64,000 bases of DNA from Micropterix aruncella (Eukaryota; Arthropoda; Insecta; Lepidoptera; Micropterigidae). A program made the translations under genes and the position numbers. The notes under the pieces were generated by a model, which was not told the DNA's origin, did not search any database, and saw only the letters and a program-made list of their open reading frames with translations. The stretch is from positions 24,418,946 to 24,482,945 of the forward strand of contig OX155965.1 of assembly GCA_944548615.1 (NCBI GenBank). The letters run 5' to 3'. This document shows positions 44,827 to 56,227 of this stretch, piece by piece (position 1 is the first letter of the stretch; each line of letters opens with the position of its first letter).

Positions 44827-45466
44827 CTAGAGCTGTCAACTACAACGGGCGAACCCGTCATTCCAGAAAGTTTTAAAGCTGTTAGATCGTTCTATCCCGT
44901 GAGGTGAGCGCAGACGATTTGAAACGAAAAACTAATCTAATTACGCCACATGCCCGTCAGAGGCCAACGCCTTACGGCGAGGCACCGGGAAAGGTACCCA
45001 CTGGGCAGTTTTGCCTCCTGACTACCAGTTTGGAAAGATATCTGCGTCTGAAATTAACCTTTAGGATACCTCCTGCCTCCTGAATGGTTACAGGATCAAG
45101 GTCGGTTGCGCGGTCCTATCCCTTACGAATATATCGCGGACCACGGCATCATTTACCCCGCTCTTCCTCGGGATCGGGTGGCCGAATAACCGTTTCAAGA
45201 GCAGTTGCCAAAAAGGTTAACAACTACCAACGCTCTATAGGAAAAAAATACTGTTACCAGACTCCCCCGGCTGTTAGTCGGAATGCACAATCAATTGACT
45301 GACGGTTTACTTCTATTGGAGACTGGCCCACAGGCCAGAGTCCTACCCGAGCTAGTATTTCTGAGTGGAGGCTGCCGGATTGGTGTTGACCCGTGCGTTT
45401 GGCTGACCCTATAAAACTGGGTCTTAGTGGCCAAACTGCAACAGGGCCTATTAGCTTCCATACAGT
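44827..45466 (-). mobile_element. Family A copy A12, nearly complete
   Basis: CTAG end at 44827-44830. It contains the extra block TACCAGTTTGGAAAGATATC of the longer subtype and reaches the 5' end GCAACAGGGCCTATTAGCTT. Confidence 0.82.
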
Positions 45467-45854
45467 CCGTTGTACAGGATAAGTCCGTTGCAGAGGCTAG
45501 GCTTTAGAACTATGTAGGCCGTACGCGCTATGATTGGTTGGAGGTAATTGGTTTTAATCCTTCCTTATCACCGGATTTTATGGTACGCCTTGACGAGGGC
45601 CAATGAGGATATTTGACCGTTGGTAGATATCGCCCAGACGATGTCGTCGGAGAGTCTTCACTGCGGTGCACTTTCTAGGTTTAGAGGTCGTGCTCGTGAG
45701 AAAACAGGTGGTCCGTTTGTTTCAATGTGGTACTCTACGACGCGTTGTGGTTATTTGAGCTAGTGATTGATGGAAAAGGGACCGAAAATTGCTGAAAATC
45801 CAGTAAAATGGTGTAGAACCGCCAATGGCCCGAATAGTTTGTACTGCTATTTAT
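45467..45854. other. Spacer between opposed A copies
   Basis: Unassigned but GC-richer than the surroundings, e.g. GGTCGTGCTCGTGAGAAAAC near 45685. It may be an extended part of family A, as it sits between A12 and A13 head to head. Confidence 0.4.
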
Positions 45855-46590
45855 GCTGTTTATGCGGTAGCGGATGGTTTCAGGTAGTGAATGGTTTCGT
45901 GCAGCTTGGGCCACACGATCCATTTTGTTCTCGGATCGGCTCAACTCACGATTCAGCTCCTATTCAGAAGCCTCCTCGTGCAGAAGGCTAACCCGGGTAA
46001 GACTCTCGCGTCTCAGGCCTCACAGCTGGTGGACTGGTTTCTCCTGTCGGGATTACATCCCGGCGCTACTTAACGGTTTGCGCTCCGTGCGAAACGCCAA
46101 TGGGCTGTGTACTATGACTAATTTCTAAAGGTCTGGAGACTATGGAAATAGACTATTTTCTAAGCAGCGGGGGTGGATGTTGACCCGTTGTCATGCCACT
46201 CTTGAAATGACCTTGAGCCACCCGATCCCGTGTGGCACTACGGGCAAATGACGCCCAGGTCCGTGATAAATTTAAATTAAATTACCGCTGTAATACAACA
46301 GGTAGAGGCCGCGTAAGCGACTTCGGACCCGTAACCAGTCGGGAGGACGAAGGTATCCTGAAGGTTAACTCCAGACGGAGATGTCCTACCAAAACTGGTA
46401 GCTAGGGGGCGAGGCTGCCCGTTGCTTACCTTTCCCGGGGCCTGGATGTAAGGCGTTGGCTTGTCGGCGGAGCTAGATAATAGATTGTCTTGTCTCTAAG
46501 TCTTCTACCTTCATCACACGGTTGAGAGAGCGATCACATATCGTTATACCAGCCTGGGGGGACGGGCTCAACCGTTGTAGTCGACACCCT
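45855..46590 (+). mobile_element. Family A' copy A13, longest
   Basis: Starts GTAGCGGATGGTTTCAGG, runs through every block of the long subtype, and ends GACGGGCTCAACCGTTGTAG with a degraded terminus (CTCC in place of CTAG). Useful as the reference for A'. Confidence 0.8.
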
Positions 46591-47185
46591 CCTACTTCTG
46601 TTTATAATGTAGTGGTGGTTGTTGTTCTGTTATTAGTCTTGTCGATATTTATTCCATGAATGTCAGTGAACAGTTGATGGTGTTGGAGAATGTATGTCCC
46701 AATAATTGTGCCCTAATTATCTGCCACAATTTTAGGTCTGCCTCGATTAAGACTGCTCTAACTAGCGTTTGGGGTCCCAAGTCTAAAAGCAAATTCAGCT
46801 TTACATGTATTTTATGGGCGTCCTGTTATCTACATAGAATAGTATGTCGTCTGCTTGTGTTGTGCTCTTACCAGAATGACACCTTACCAGAATGACGATT
46901 ATGTTTGACCTCGGTAGGTTCATGTTTAAAATGCGGCTTCTCTACTGTTCTACCTGCTCTGCTGCTGCGTAATTAATTTCAAGGCGGTCGGCACTTATTC
47001 GCCTATTTTCTAAACTTCCAATGAACTCGTCCGTCCCGTTTCTAAGTTGCTTCGCTGTTGCTCGGCTTCCTGTCATTTAGATCTCTTCTTGTCGTGCTTA
47101 ATATTTATTATGTCGCCGTCTGCCTGCTGCCTACAGATATGATATAAGTCTCCCGATTGCCTGGTTGTAAACAACAGAAAAAACC
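46591..47185. other. Unassigned sequence
   Basis: TTACCAGAATGAC is tandemly repeated near 46868-46895. No gene recognised. Confidence 0.4.
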
Positions 47186-47793
47186 GGCATCTAACGGTTC
47201 CTCGCAGCTTGGGCCTGATGACCTGTTTGTTATTTTGGATCGGCTCAACTCAAGATTCAACTCTTATCCGTCAGCCTTCTCGAAGAGGACTAACCTGGAA
47301 AGCACTATGTGAATCCTGTCACGGCTGTGTCATAGACAGGTAGAATAGTATCCAATCTGGGGGAACACCTCGGGCGATACTGGTTGGTTTGCACATCGTG
47401 CGGCGTTGCCAATCGACTGCGGCTGAAAGCTGACCGGGGGGGGGGGGGGGGGGAGTTTGTAAAGTACCTACTGGCTACCTAATGTACCTACTGGCTACGT
47501 AATCCCGTGTGATATTGACGGGCAAAGGGCACCACGATCCGCGATAAATTCTAAGTGAATCACCGCTAACATCAGGGGCAGGCCGTGTAAGCGACTTTGA
47601 ATCGTAGACCAGACTGGAGGTCGGAGAAATCCGTTAAAATCTGTAGTGAGGATTTGAGGTCGGCCCGCTGGGTTTACTTTCTAGGTACTCAAAAAATGGC
47701 GTTGCACTTTTACGGGCTTGTTGGCGTAGTTAGAAGGTGGAGTATGTTGTCCCTACGTATCTGCCTTCACTCTATAGAAGAATAAATGATCTC
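47186..47793 (+). mobile_element. Family A' copy A14, divergent
   Basis: AACGGTTCCTCGCAGCTTGG start, then worn A' blocks. A G run of about 20 (near 47438) and a duplicated TACCTACTGGCTAC lie inside. Its end meets A15. Confidence 0.7.
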
Positions 47794-48490
47794 CTAGAGC
47801 TGTCAACTAGAACGGGCGAACCCGTCACCTCCTGAGGTGACGGGTTCGCTTGTTCCTGAAGTTTTAACGATATTAGATCGTTCTGTCTCCCTTGAGGTAA
47901 GCGTAGAAGACATGAGACGAAAACAGTCCACTGTCTAGTTACGCCACTCGCCCGTTAGAGGCCAACGCACGGCGAGGCACCGGGATAGGTACCCAGCGGG
48001 CAGCCTCGCTGCCCACAGCCTGACCCAGTTTGAAAGGATATCTCCGTCTGGAATTAACCATCAGGATACCTTCTACCTCCTGACTGGTTACAGTATCGAG
48101 GTCGCTTGCGCGGTCCTCTCCCTTACTTAGCAGTGATACGGTGTCTACCGGCATCCTTTGCCCGGCTCTTCACAGAGATCAGGTGGCCGAATGATCATTT
48201 CAAGAGCAGTTGCCTTAAGGTTAACAACTACCGCCGCGCTATAGGAAACACTACTGTTTTCCAGACACACCCGGCTATTAGCCAGAATGCTCAATCGATT
48301 GGCTGATGCCGCACGGTGCGCAAACCGTTAAGGAGCGCTCGAAGGTTGAATCCTAGGGGAGACTGGCCCGCAGGCCAAAGTCCTACCCGGGCTAGCACCT
48401 CTGCGTGGAGGTCGCCGAATGGATGTTGACCGGTGCATTTGACCGACTCTGAACAATGAGTCTTAGTAGTCAAACTGCAACAGGGCTCCC
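47794..48490 (-). mobile_element. Family A copy A15
   Basis: CTAG end at 47794-47797. The terminal hairpin region is duplicated as an inverted pair: CGAACCCGTCACCTCCTGAG then GTGACGGGTTCG. The body is complete to CAACAGGGCTCCC. Confidence 0.82.
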
Positions 48491-48560
48491 AGAAAGAATG
48501 ACCTAATATCGTTATAACTTCCTGAGGTGGCTAGTTCGCCGGTAGTAGTGTCTTCTTGCC
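48491..48560 (+). mobile_element. Family A 3'-end fragment A16
   Basis: GAATGACCTAATATCGTTAT, CTTCCTGAGGTGGC, TAGTTCGCCGGTAGTAG: only the last 65 bp of the family, joined tail to head with A15. Confidence 0.65.
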
Positions 48561-49009
48561 GGAAAAGTCTTGGGGTGACTCAACCGATTTTTTAACTACT
48601 TTTCCTAGAACGAATAATTTGTAACTCTGCAGTAATGTGTATATCTCTTGCGTTACGTTACATAAATTAATAAATAATTAATTGGTCAAGCTTGGATAGA
48701 TTTAAAGGAGACTCTTTGGAGTAAACTTAGCAAATAATTTATGCAAGAGAAATTAAATATTTTTCTAAAGAATTCGTCGGTACAGACCCTAATTCCGGAA
48801 GAGTAATGGGATTCCCTCGAAAGCCATAAAGCATTTTTAGATGCGTTCGCTTAGATTACGGCACTCTAAATCATCCCCTTGGCGACCTTTAAGGGCTATC
48901 TGTCAGTATACATCACGCGTATCTTGCTTTGCATCACGTTTCCCTTGAAAAAAAATGATTTTCGTGGACGGAAAAAATGAAAAAAATCTTCCGCTTCGTT
49001 TTTGGAGGT
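48561..49009. other. Unassigned sequence
   Basis: No gene or repeat recognised. Confidence 0.4.
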
Positions 49010-49485
49010 TGTTGACCTGGTCCTTCGAGTTGGATATCAACAGTAATGTTTCCAATCGAGCTGGGGTGGTTGTTAACCTTACCACAACTGCTCTTGAAAC
49101 GACCGTTCGGCCACCCGATGAATAAGCTGGGCAAAGGATGCCGTGGTCCGCGATAGATTCGGCTGACACCGTATCACCGCTTCATAAGGGAGAGGTCTGC
49201 CCAAGCGAACTTGATCCTGTAACCGGTCAGGGGGTAGAAGGTATCCTGAAGGTTAAGTCTAGACTGAGATATCCTTCCATACTGGTAGTCAGGGGGCGAG
49301 GCTGCCCGCTTGTTACCTTACCCGGTGCCTTGCGGTAAGGCGTTGGCCTCTGACGGGCAGGTGGCGTAGCTAGACTGTGGATTGTTTTTCGTCCCAAGTC
49401 TTCTGCGCTCACCTCACGGGGGACAAAATGATAAATTTCGTTAAAACTTCCTGAGGTGACGGGTTAACCCGTCGTAGTTAACCGT
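49010..49485 (+). mobile_element. Family A copy A17 (3' part)
   Basis: From TCGAGCTGGGGTGGTTGTTA through AGGATGCCGTGGTCCGCGAT to GACGGGTTAACCCGTCGTAG. The terminal hairpin is here a perfect palindrome, ACGGGTTAACCCGT. CTAG is lost. Confidence 0.8.
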
Positions 49486-50079
49486 TTTTTTTTTACAATT
49501 TCATCGCGGAACAACATTCAACTAGGTAAATCCGCATAAAGTGATATAAGTCCGCGGATATTATATTTTTTATTTTATTTATTTAGGTAAGTAACAGCAT
49601 GAACTTAATGAGATACATAATTCTTAAAAAAAAACATGTTCTTATGCCGATTATAACTTACGCCGTTCGAAATTATTTGAAAAATATTTTACAAACTAAA
49701 TTATGAAACAAAAAATACAATAGGTACATCCGTAATTATTTATTAGTTGAGAGAAAACGGATCTATACCGCGCGGAAATAAACGACAGTCCTCCCGATGC
49801 ATTTGTAGATGGCCAATGTAACTTTGCCGAAAATGTAACTTTGCCGGGAGAACTCATCGTCCAAGTCCACGCGGCAACCAACCAAAAAATGTCAAATGAC
49901 CGCAAAAGTTGACCGCAAACATATAAATTATACTTATGCAATATAAATTCAAAATAAGTAAATGGGAATACATATATAAGTTATATTATATTTATACATA
50001 TCTACATATTACAAATCAATAATTACTGGCAGTTGTCGCTGCAGCTTCAAGGGCGGTTCGTACTGCCGATTTGAAGGTA
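49486..50079. other. Unassigned sequence
   Basis: AATGTAACTTTGCCG is doubled near 49815-49850. No gene recognised. Confidence 0.4.
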
Positions 50080-50582
50080 CTTTTGTTTATACTATAAATA
50101 TCAAGCCCTGTGAATTTATCATTATAATTTATCGATTCTTAATTTATCGATTCATAATTTATCGACTCTGGAATGCTTTACCGAATAATATTAGAACAGC
50201 CCCCAGCATTTCCTCGTTCAAGGCCAGGCTCAAGGAGCATATTTATATAATCCTAAAACCATAAACCAGCCAACCCTCCTCTTCCCCCCTCCTTTTCGCT
50301 TCCTTTTCCTTCCCTCCTCTCCTTCCTTTTCTCTGCGTCTTTATTTAATTTTAGTAATTTGTTTTCCTTTTTTTTATATCTTTTTCTTTTTCGATTTCTG
50401 TCTGTTTCTTTTTTTTCTAATCACTTTAATTTTTAGTATTCTTTTGTGTAGCCAACGTAACAAATTATATTATAAACTTAAGCTATAGGTTAGCTGATAG
50501 ACATTGCCGCAAGGCAATAAGCTCGCCTTTTTTAATTTGAAATAAAGAGTTCTTTATTATTACTATTATTATTATTATTATT
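50080..50582 (+). pseudogene. LINE 3' end with short C-terminal coding
   Basis: 50166-50264 reads LWNALPNNIRTAPSISSFKA, RLKEHIYIILKP and a stop, a typical LINE C-terminus. Just before it TTTATCGATTC is repeated three times. Downstream come C/T-rich tracts, GCCGCAAGGCAATAAGCTCG, AAATAAAGAG and an ATT tail (about 50556-50582). Confidence 0.8.
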
Positions 50583-51016
50583 ATACGTACGTGGCAAAAT
50601 AAAAGAGTAAATGTAAAATCTTTATCGATAAAATGTTCATATTCCCGTAAGCTCGGGCTCAATTGCTGAAAATATCGGTGGAAATATTTAAATGTTTGCT
50701 TTTCCAAATATAACCCCGATGTGAAATTGAATCACAATTGGAGTATTACAGGGGCGGCGTTCGAGCGCAAAGCGCTTATTGTTTCCGTTGCAATCCGATG
50801 GCGTAGCGCAGCCCGTATTGGAACGGAATAAAAATTCAATTCCGCAAACTGAACGCTAAATGTTCGCAAAACGTTCACTTTAACAGCATGATTACCTTAA
50901 TTCTCGGTAAAATTAGGTCCGCTTGTTCTGCCCCCGATAGTAAAAAGGGCGCATCAAACATTTTTTCCGAAATAGAGTTATATATATTGCCGTGATCAGC
51001 AAAAAAAGACGCGTCT
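50583..51016. other. Unassigned sequence
   Basis: Left flank of the 51-kb transposon. AAAAAGACGCGTCT just before the element resembles GACGC words of its right flank. Confidence 0.4.
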
Positions 51017-51315
51017 TAGCCTGAGCAAATTAATTAAATCAGACCAAAAAATTCGTGTAGTTTTGAAAATTGGTACATTTATTCCTTGAGATATCCTGAT
51101 AAACATACTAAAAGTCTCCGATGGTGGGGGGTGAGCTCGCGGGGGGGGGGGGGGGGGAGGGGGGAAAGGTCCCTTTTTTTAGTTTTTTGCTTGTACCCCA
51201 AAAACCATTAATAATATCTTAAGAATTAATTCTACAATAATTAACTACATTAATTTTTTTACAAATTGTATGTCATGCATTTTACTGTGGGATGAATACT
51301 TTAGGAGCTACAATG
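51017..51315 (+). repeat. Left terminal inverted repeat
   Basis: Pairs with 53267-53573: AATTCGTGTAGTTTTGAAA, TATTCCTTGAGAT, CCTGATAAACATACTAAAAG, GGGGGGTGAGCTCGCGG, a long G run, TTTAGTTTTTTGCTTGTA and TTAGGAGCTACAATG at its inner limit. Confidence 0.92.
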
Positions 51316-51333
51316 GGTCAAACGCAAGAGAAA

Positions 51334-53171
51334 TCCGCCTATCGGCGCCCGCGAAAAGACGGGAAACACATCCTGCTGGTTGATGTTGAAAGTGTGATTG
51401 TTCATGGCGCTTGTAGAAAACGATATACACGAAGCAGTTGAATCATCGCCGATCTCAGGGAAGCAGGGCCATCTACGTCTTCTGCTTAAAGATCTAGCTT
51501 GCGCTCATCACAGCAGTTATTCGAATTTCATTCACAATGCCTCTTCTGAACTGAAGCAATAGATGACGAATACTATGCCAAAGAAAAGAAAAAAACGAAA
51601 AGAACGACATCATAAGATATACCCTGTTCGCAGTTTACAGTTTTCTGCTACAGTTTTAGACGCTGCTATAAAGCGGAATGATGAGTGGGGCAATAATGTT
51701 TTTCGGAGAGTAACAAATGCCGGTGATCTTGTTGCTGCTGAAGGTATATACCACCACGTTGACTGTTATAAGCGTTTTTTATTGGCACATGAATCTACTA
51801 CAGCGAAAAGTAGCGGTCGTCGGAAAGAAGAATATGTATCTAATTCTAATGCCATGGAACAAATACAGTATTATATGGAACAGAAAAAGGATTCTCATAT
51901 GTCTATAGACGAGTTGATGTAACAAATTGCGGGGGAAAAGCCAACTGTGGAGACGGTTAAATCTCTACGTCTTATACAAAACCGACACTAATGTAAATTT
52001 AAAAACTAGTGCCACGGTTATAGAGGGCGGGTCTCTTCTGCACCGTACCAAGTGGCAACTGGGCTCCACTTATTCAGAGATATGTGATCAGTATATTAAC
52101 TATGTAAAATGTCATTACGGACCACATTCTACCGTCGTGTTTGATGGCTACGATGATGTAAGTAACAGTACGAAAACATCGGAACAAAGAAGAAGAAGAA
52201 TGGCGAAATCGTTTGTTGATATAAATTTTAATCTGACTATGAAGGTTACTGTTCAACAAGAGCATTTTCTATCAAATAAAAAAAACAAGTGCCAACTTAT
52301 TCAACGTCTCTCAGAAAAAATGCAGGCTGAGAAAATTGAGACACCAATAGCTGCAAGTGATGCTGACTGTACAATTATACGCACTGCAATTGATAAAGCT
52401 GCAGACAATGTTGTAGTTGCTGTTGTTGGAGAAGTTGTGGATCTTGTAATCCTTCTAATGGTTTTTACTCTTCCAGCAAAGGAAATATTTTTTATCAAGT
52501 CGGGAGGGGAAAGTGGAAACCAGTATATATTGTTCCCAAGAACTTCAAAAACATTCATTTTGCTGTTCCACTCTTTTTCTCCATAGTTTCAGTGGTTGTG
52601 ATACAACCCCAGCCATTTTCAGGAAGGGCAAAGCATCACTTATCAAGCTGTTTGAACAAAATACATTAATAAAGGATATCGCAACTGTTTTTTATGACCC
52701 AACATCAACTCAGGACGCCATCGCAGAATCGCTAGAAAAAATGTTTCTTGCAGTATACCGTGCGCTCTCTATCCAGACTGATCTGAACAGCCACCGATAC
52801 AACGTTTTTTGACATCTTGTAGCAAGCCCAAACCTGCTCTTTCTTACCTCCCTCCTACAAAAGGGTCAGCGAAATATCACTCGTTTAGAGTATACCATCA
52901 AGTACAGGAGTGGCTTGGGAACCAACTGCCACCTGATATGTGGAGTTGGAAGCGAGGTGTCGATGGAAACCTAGAGCCAATCACGACCTTGGACCCTCCT
53001 GCTCCTGATACCTTGTTGAGTTCTATATTCTGCCGATGCAAGAGTGGTTGCTCTGGAAAATACAGTTGCCGAAAAGTGGGCATTAACTGCAGTCTTCTCT
53101 GTAACAGCTGCTTAGGAGCATGTCGCAATGGAACCCCCGTCGATGTTGGTGGTGGAAGACAATTTGATTGA
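51334..53171 (+). pseudogene. Decayed transposase with XPG/FEN-like core and Cys8 end
   Basis: Segment 1 (51334-51922, several stops and a shift near 51600) has VIVHGACRKRYTRSS, QCLF-TEAIDDEYYAKE, then LQFSATVLDAAIKRNDEWGN and IYHHVDCYKRFL, a finger-like C/H set. Segment 2 (51927-52586) has LLHRTKWQLGSTYSEICDQY, VVFDGYDD, EQRRRRMAKS, ASDADCTIIRTAIDKAA and VVAVVGEVVDLVILL. This recalls the N and I regions of XPG/FEN nucleases, although relatives usually show GED-DL where this has GEVVDL. Segment 3 (52513-52812) has HSFSGCDTTPAIFRKGKASL. Segment 4 (52809-53171) ends with CRCKSGC, KYSCRKVGINCSLLC and NSCLGAC, eight cysteines. A central stretch seems deleted between segments 1 and 2. Four frames; inactive. 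Confidence 0.75.
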
Positions 53172-53266
53172 CAACTTTGTTCAAGTCGGCATACCTATGT
53201 AACGTTTTATTTTGTTCTTTTTTTAAAAATAAAAGGCGTAACTAATTTTTTTAATCAATTTTAATA

Positions 53267-53573
53267 CATTGTAGCTCCTAAATTAGTATTCCTATAGTAA
53301 AAATGCATATTACATCATTTGTAGAAAATTTAATGTAGTTAATTAATGTAAAAGTAATTGTAAAGATATTGCTAATAGTTTTAGAGATACAAGCAAAAAA
53401 CTGAAAAAAGGGACCTCCCACCACCCCCCCCCCCCCTCCGCGAGCTCACCCCCCACCCTCGGGGACTTTTAGTATGTTTATCAGGACATCTCAAGGAATA
53501 ACTGTACCAACTTTCAAAACTACACGAATTATTTGGTCTGATCGGCGATTTTTAGGCTAATTTGCTTAGGCTA
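53267..53573 (-). repeat. Right terminal inverted repeat
   Basis: Complement of the left repeat with scattered changes and a C run in place of the G run. It contains AGGCTAATTTGCTTAGGCTA, a short direct echo at the outer end that the left repeat lacks. Confidence 0.92.
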
Positions 53574-54370
53574 TCTGCTCATATTTTTTTATATTTTTCT
53601 AGCTCGACTGTACACGAAGTTACAGTAACGTCAAAGGACGCAAGTACATGTATTTTTCTACGAATACTGAGCTAAAAGGACGCATTGAATGTAAACTAGA
53701 ATGAAAAGGCTTATTTGCGTATATGTTTTCTTTTCTTTTGGAAAATTTCCATCAGTTCAGAAATTGGAAAGACGCATTTTCTTCTGTACTAAGTAGGTAA
53801 GACGTTAGTGATCACTTGCGTCTTTGCAATCTATTAATTCACTAAGTAGTTTAAGCGCATGTGGCAAATGGGCCTTTTATATTTAGTAATTCCTTTAGAT
53901 GTTTGGACGCTTAATTAAAAATAGGAATATTGCAAGTATAACCAATACTACATTTAAAATGCGCAAGTAGCCAATTGCGACCTTTCAACTTAAGGAAAAA
54001 TCTAGTGAGAACTCATGAACACTAAAAATAAAAGCAGTTCATTGAATATGCTTAGTTGAAAAGACGTAAATGGCTATTTACGACTATTCAACCTAATATC
54101 AAGTATTTTCCTAAAATTTTTTTACTAAGATGAAAAGGAAAATTGGTAATAATTCAATAAATAATTAGGATATAGAAAAATTATAAATCACACATTATAG
54201 TTGAAACGCAAACCCAATTTATTGCATTAACAGAATGTGTCTATAGTTTTTCTTTATGAGACAGCAAGCATTTAAATAATTTTTACACAAAACATTTTTT
54301 ATCTCGGTTTAGACTATGCTACATGCGCCCTTCTTATTATCGGGGACAGTGTTAGATAACAGGTATACGA
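53574..54370. other. AT-rich sequence with GACGCA-like motif series
   Basis: AAAGGACGCA or relatives occur near 53632, 53675, 53767, 53820 (complement), 53905, 54058 and worn forms between. No coding signal. It may be part of a non-autonomous element whose ends I cannot define. Confidence 0.45.
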
Positions 54371-54500
54371 AATATAGGAACTAGTGATTAGAAACCAGAT
54401 ACTAGTGATTAGGAACCAATACAGGAGCCAAATATTGGAACAGAGAACCAACCTAATACATAAAAAAATATTTATTTTATAATCTTTATAGATACCAATA
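54371..54500 (+). repeat. Family J repeat, copy 1
   Basis: Shares TATTGGAACAGAGA-CCAACC or equivalent, AACCTAAT-TACA and TTATAGATACCAATAT with 57528-57636. An ACTAGTGATTAG word is doubled inside. Confidence 0.55.
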
Positions 54501-55769
54501 TGTTCTGGAAACGCTTTTGATTCGTATATACTCGTATATAAGTCCAGTCCAGTATATAAGTTTCTGAGAAGCGAACTTTTATGTGCAAATCATGTAACTT
54601 TTGGCCAACAGGTATTTTTTTTTAATTTCAATCATGTTCAATTCAAAAATGCCAGTTGCCCAAGCGAAGTCCTGACCAGAAGACAGAAATCCAAGATGGC
54701 GGTCAATATGGCGTCGAAACTAGAAATCGGCGCAATAAAGCCCCTCTTTGAGATAGGAACGCTTCCAAAACGTCTGGATGTATGTTTAGTGTGGTGTCTT
54801 GAACAGTTTACACTGGGCTCGAGATGTGGGACAATACAAAGGTGTCATGTCAAAACTGTTAAGGAAAAAAAAAACGGTTGTCTGTAAAGTCGGTTTACTG
54901 ACGATAGTTGAACATGACAACGTCATAAGAAAATACTGATGGAATGGTTGCATTTGAAGCAGTTTCATTTAAGATTCTGATATTGTTTATTACAAACACC
55001 CAAAAATATATGCTTTTATACTCACCGATTTGACTACAACATGTAAATGTATTTTTGTATAGCGGTATAATTGTATAATTGGTGATTGTTTAAAGCTTAT
55101 TGTTTTTTTTTAATGTGAAAGTTTGAAATCTCAAACTGTTAAATAACGGTTTGAGAAGCGTTTGAGCACGCTGCGCCATCTAGCGGTAGGTAATACGTCG
55201 TAAATAAACAATATCAGCGACATTTTACCAACCGCTATATAGCGCATCTTTTCATACTTTTTTTTTTTTTTTAATAAAAGTTGTTGCACTTTGTTGTACC
55301 CACAAGAAAATTGTCCGTTCAGTAATAACATTCCGTATATCAAGAATACATATAAAATTATGTCAAGAATTTAAATCAATCTATTGATTTTCATTCGTAC
55401 TATTTTAGACTGAGGTTAGTAAATAATTCTTGTGGCAACCGCTAGATGGCAGCATTTATATTGAATAATAAATATAATAAATGGAACGCCTCAGAGCGAG
55501 GTAACGCCGCATGAGTCATCTTTTTTCGTGCGTGCAGCAGGCTCCATCCATTTATAAGACGTTGTCACGTCAAAAATGTGCTCTCTCTCTCTACAAGTCG
55601 TAATTAATCATTGAGATCAACTTATACACGAGGTATAAGGCGATACTTAACATTTAGAAACATTGGGAATTCAAAATACATTAAAAAAATTGGTTCCAGT
55701 TTTTTAAGATGGCAGCCAAGATAGCGCCAGCAACATATTGCTCTATTTGGTCGCAAAAGCGAGTGTGAC
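54501..55769. other. Unassigned sequence with inverted motif pair
   Basis: GCGCCATCTAGCGGTAGG (about 55180) and CAACCGCTAGATGGCAGC (about 55439) are inverted copies 260 bp apart. AAGATGGCGGTCAATATGGC (54692) and AAGATGGCAGCCAAGATAGC (55707) are related words. A 63-residue plus frame at 54696 has no known motif. Confidence 0.45.
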
Positions 55770-55777
55770 ATGTCTCG

Positions 55778-56227
55778 ATATATTTCTAGCACCCGACGTT
55801 TCGGTGACGTTGTAGCCGCCGTTATCCAGGGTAGATTGAAAGAGCTGTCAATCCTTTGTGTTTAGGCCGGTAGTTTTGTTGGTAGGCCGCATACCGCTGC
55901 CGCCACTGCGTAGGTTATAACGGTGGTGAGGGGCCGGGATCGGGGCGCGCGAATTTAGAAAATCCGTCTTGCACACAACACTCACTGTATCCTGTCTTAT
56001 GTCCTGGCGTTCGGCGTTCGGCGTTCGGCGGCGGGAACATTTTAAGAAGAGGGTTCCACGTAGAAGAGAGTTTGTAACCGTCGTCTCTATTAATTGTAGT
56101 TCGGGGTTCTTCTTATTTCAATGGCTTCCCGGATCATGTGAGGAAAGTAGAATTGTTCCTTGGATAGCATAAATTCGTTTCTATTCTATTTATAATGTCA
56201 AACAACAGCGATAGTCTTCGATTTTAT
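55778..56227 (-). mobile_element. Element H3, long form with non-foldback interior
   Basis: The left end keeps GCACCCGACGTTTCGGTGAC and the right end keeps AATTCGTTTCTATTCTATTT plus the minus-strand tail IEDYRCCLTL-stop. Target duplication ATGTCTCG (55770-55777, 56228-56235). About 350 bp between are not inverted copies, including GGCGTTC repeated near 56011-56035. Possibly closer to the parent element. Confidence 0.7.

Larger units (their letters stand above)
51017..53573 (+). mobile_element. 2.56-kb DNA transposon with long inverted repeats (Academ-like candidate)
   Basis: Inverted repeats of about 300 bp (51017-51315 and 53267-53573) bound a decayed transposase gene. The outer ends begin TAGCCTGAGCAAATTA and (complement) TAGCCTAAGCAAATTA. 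A 3-bp duplication TCT flanks them (51014-51016, 53574-53576). Between are broken frames for an N-terminal zinc-finger-like segment, a nuclease-like core and an eight-cysteine C-terminus. As I recall, Academ elements combine an XPG-like nuclease region, a Cys8 finger and 3-4-bp duplications. KDZ-type elements with CXC domains are the main alternative. Confidence 0.75.

Noticed and set aside
51142..51160. Assembly error at poly-G
   Set aside because: The complementary C run stands at the matching place in the other inverted repeat, so the tract is probably real, though its length may be unreliable.
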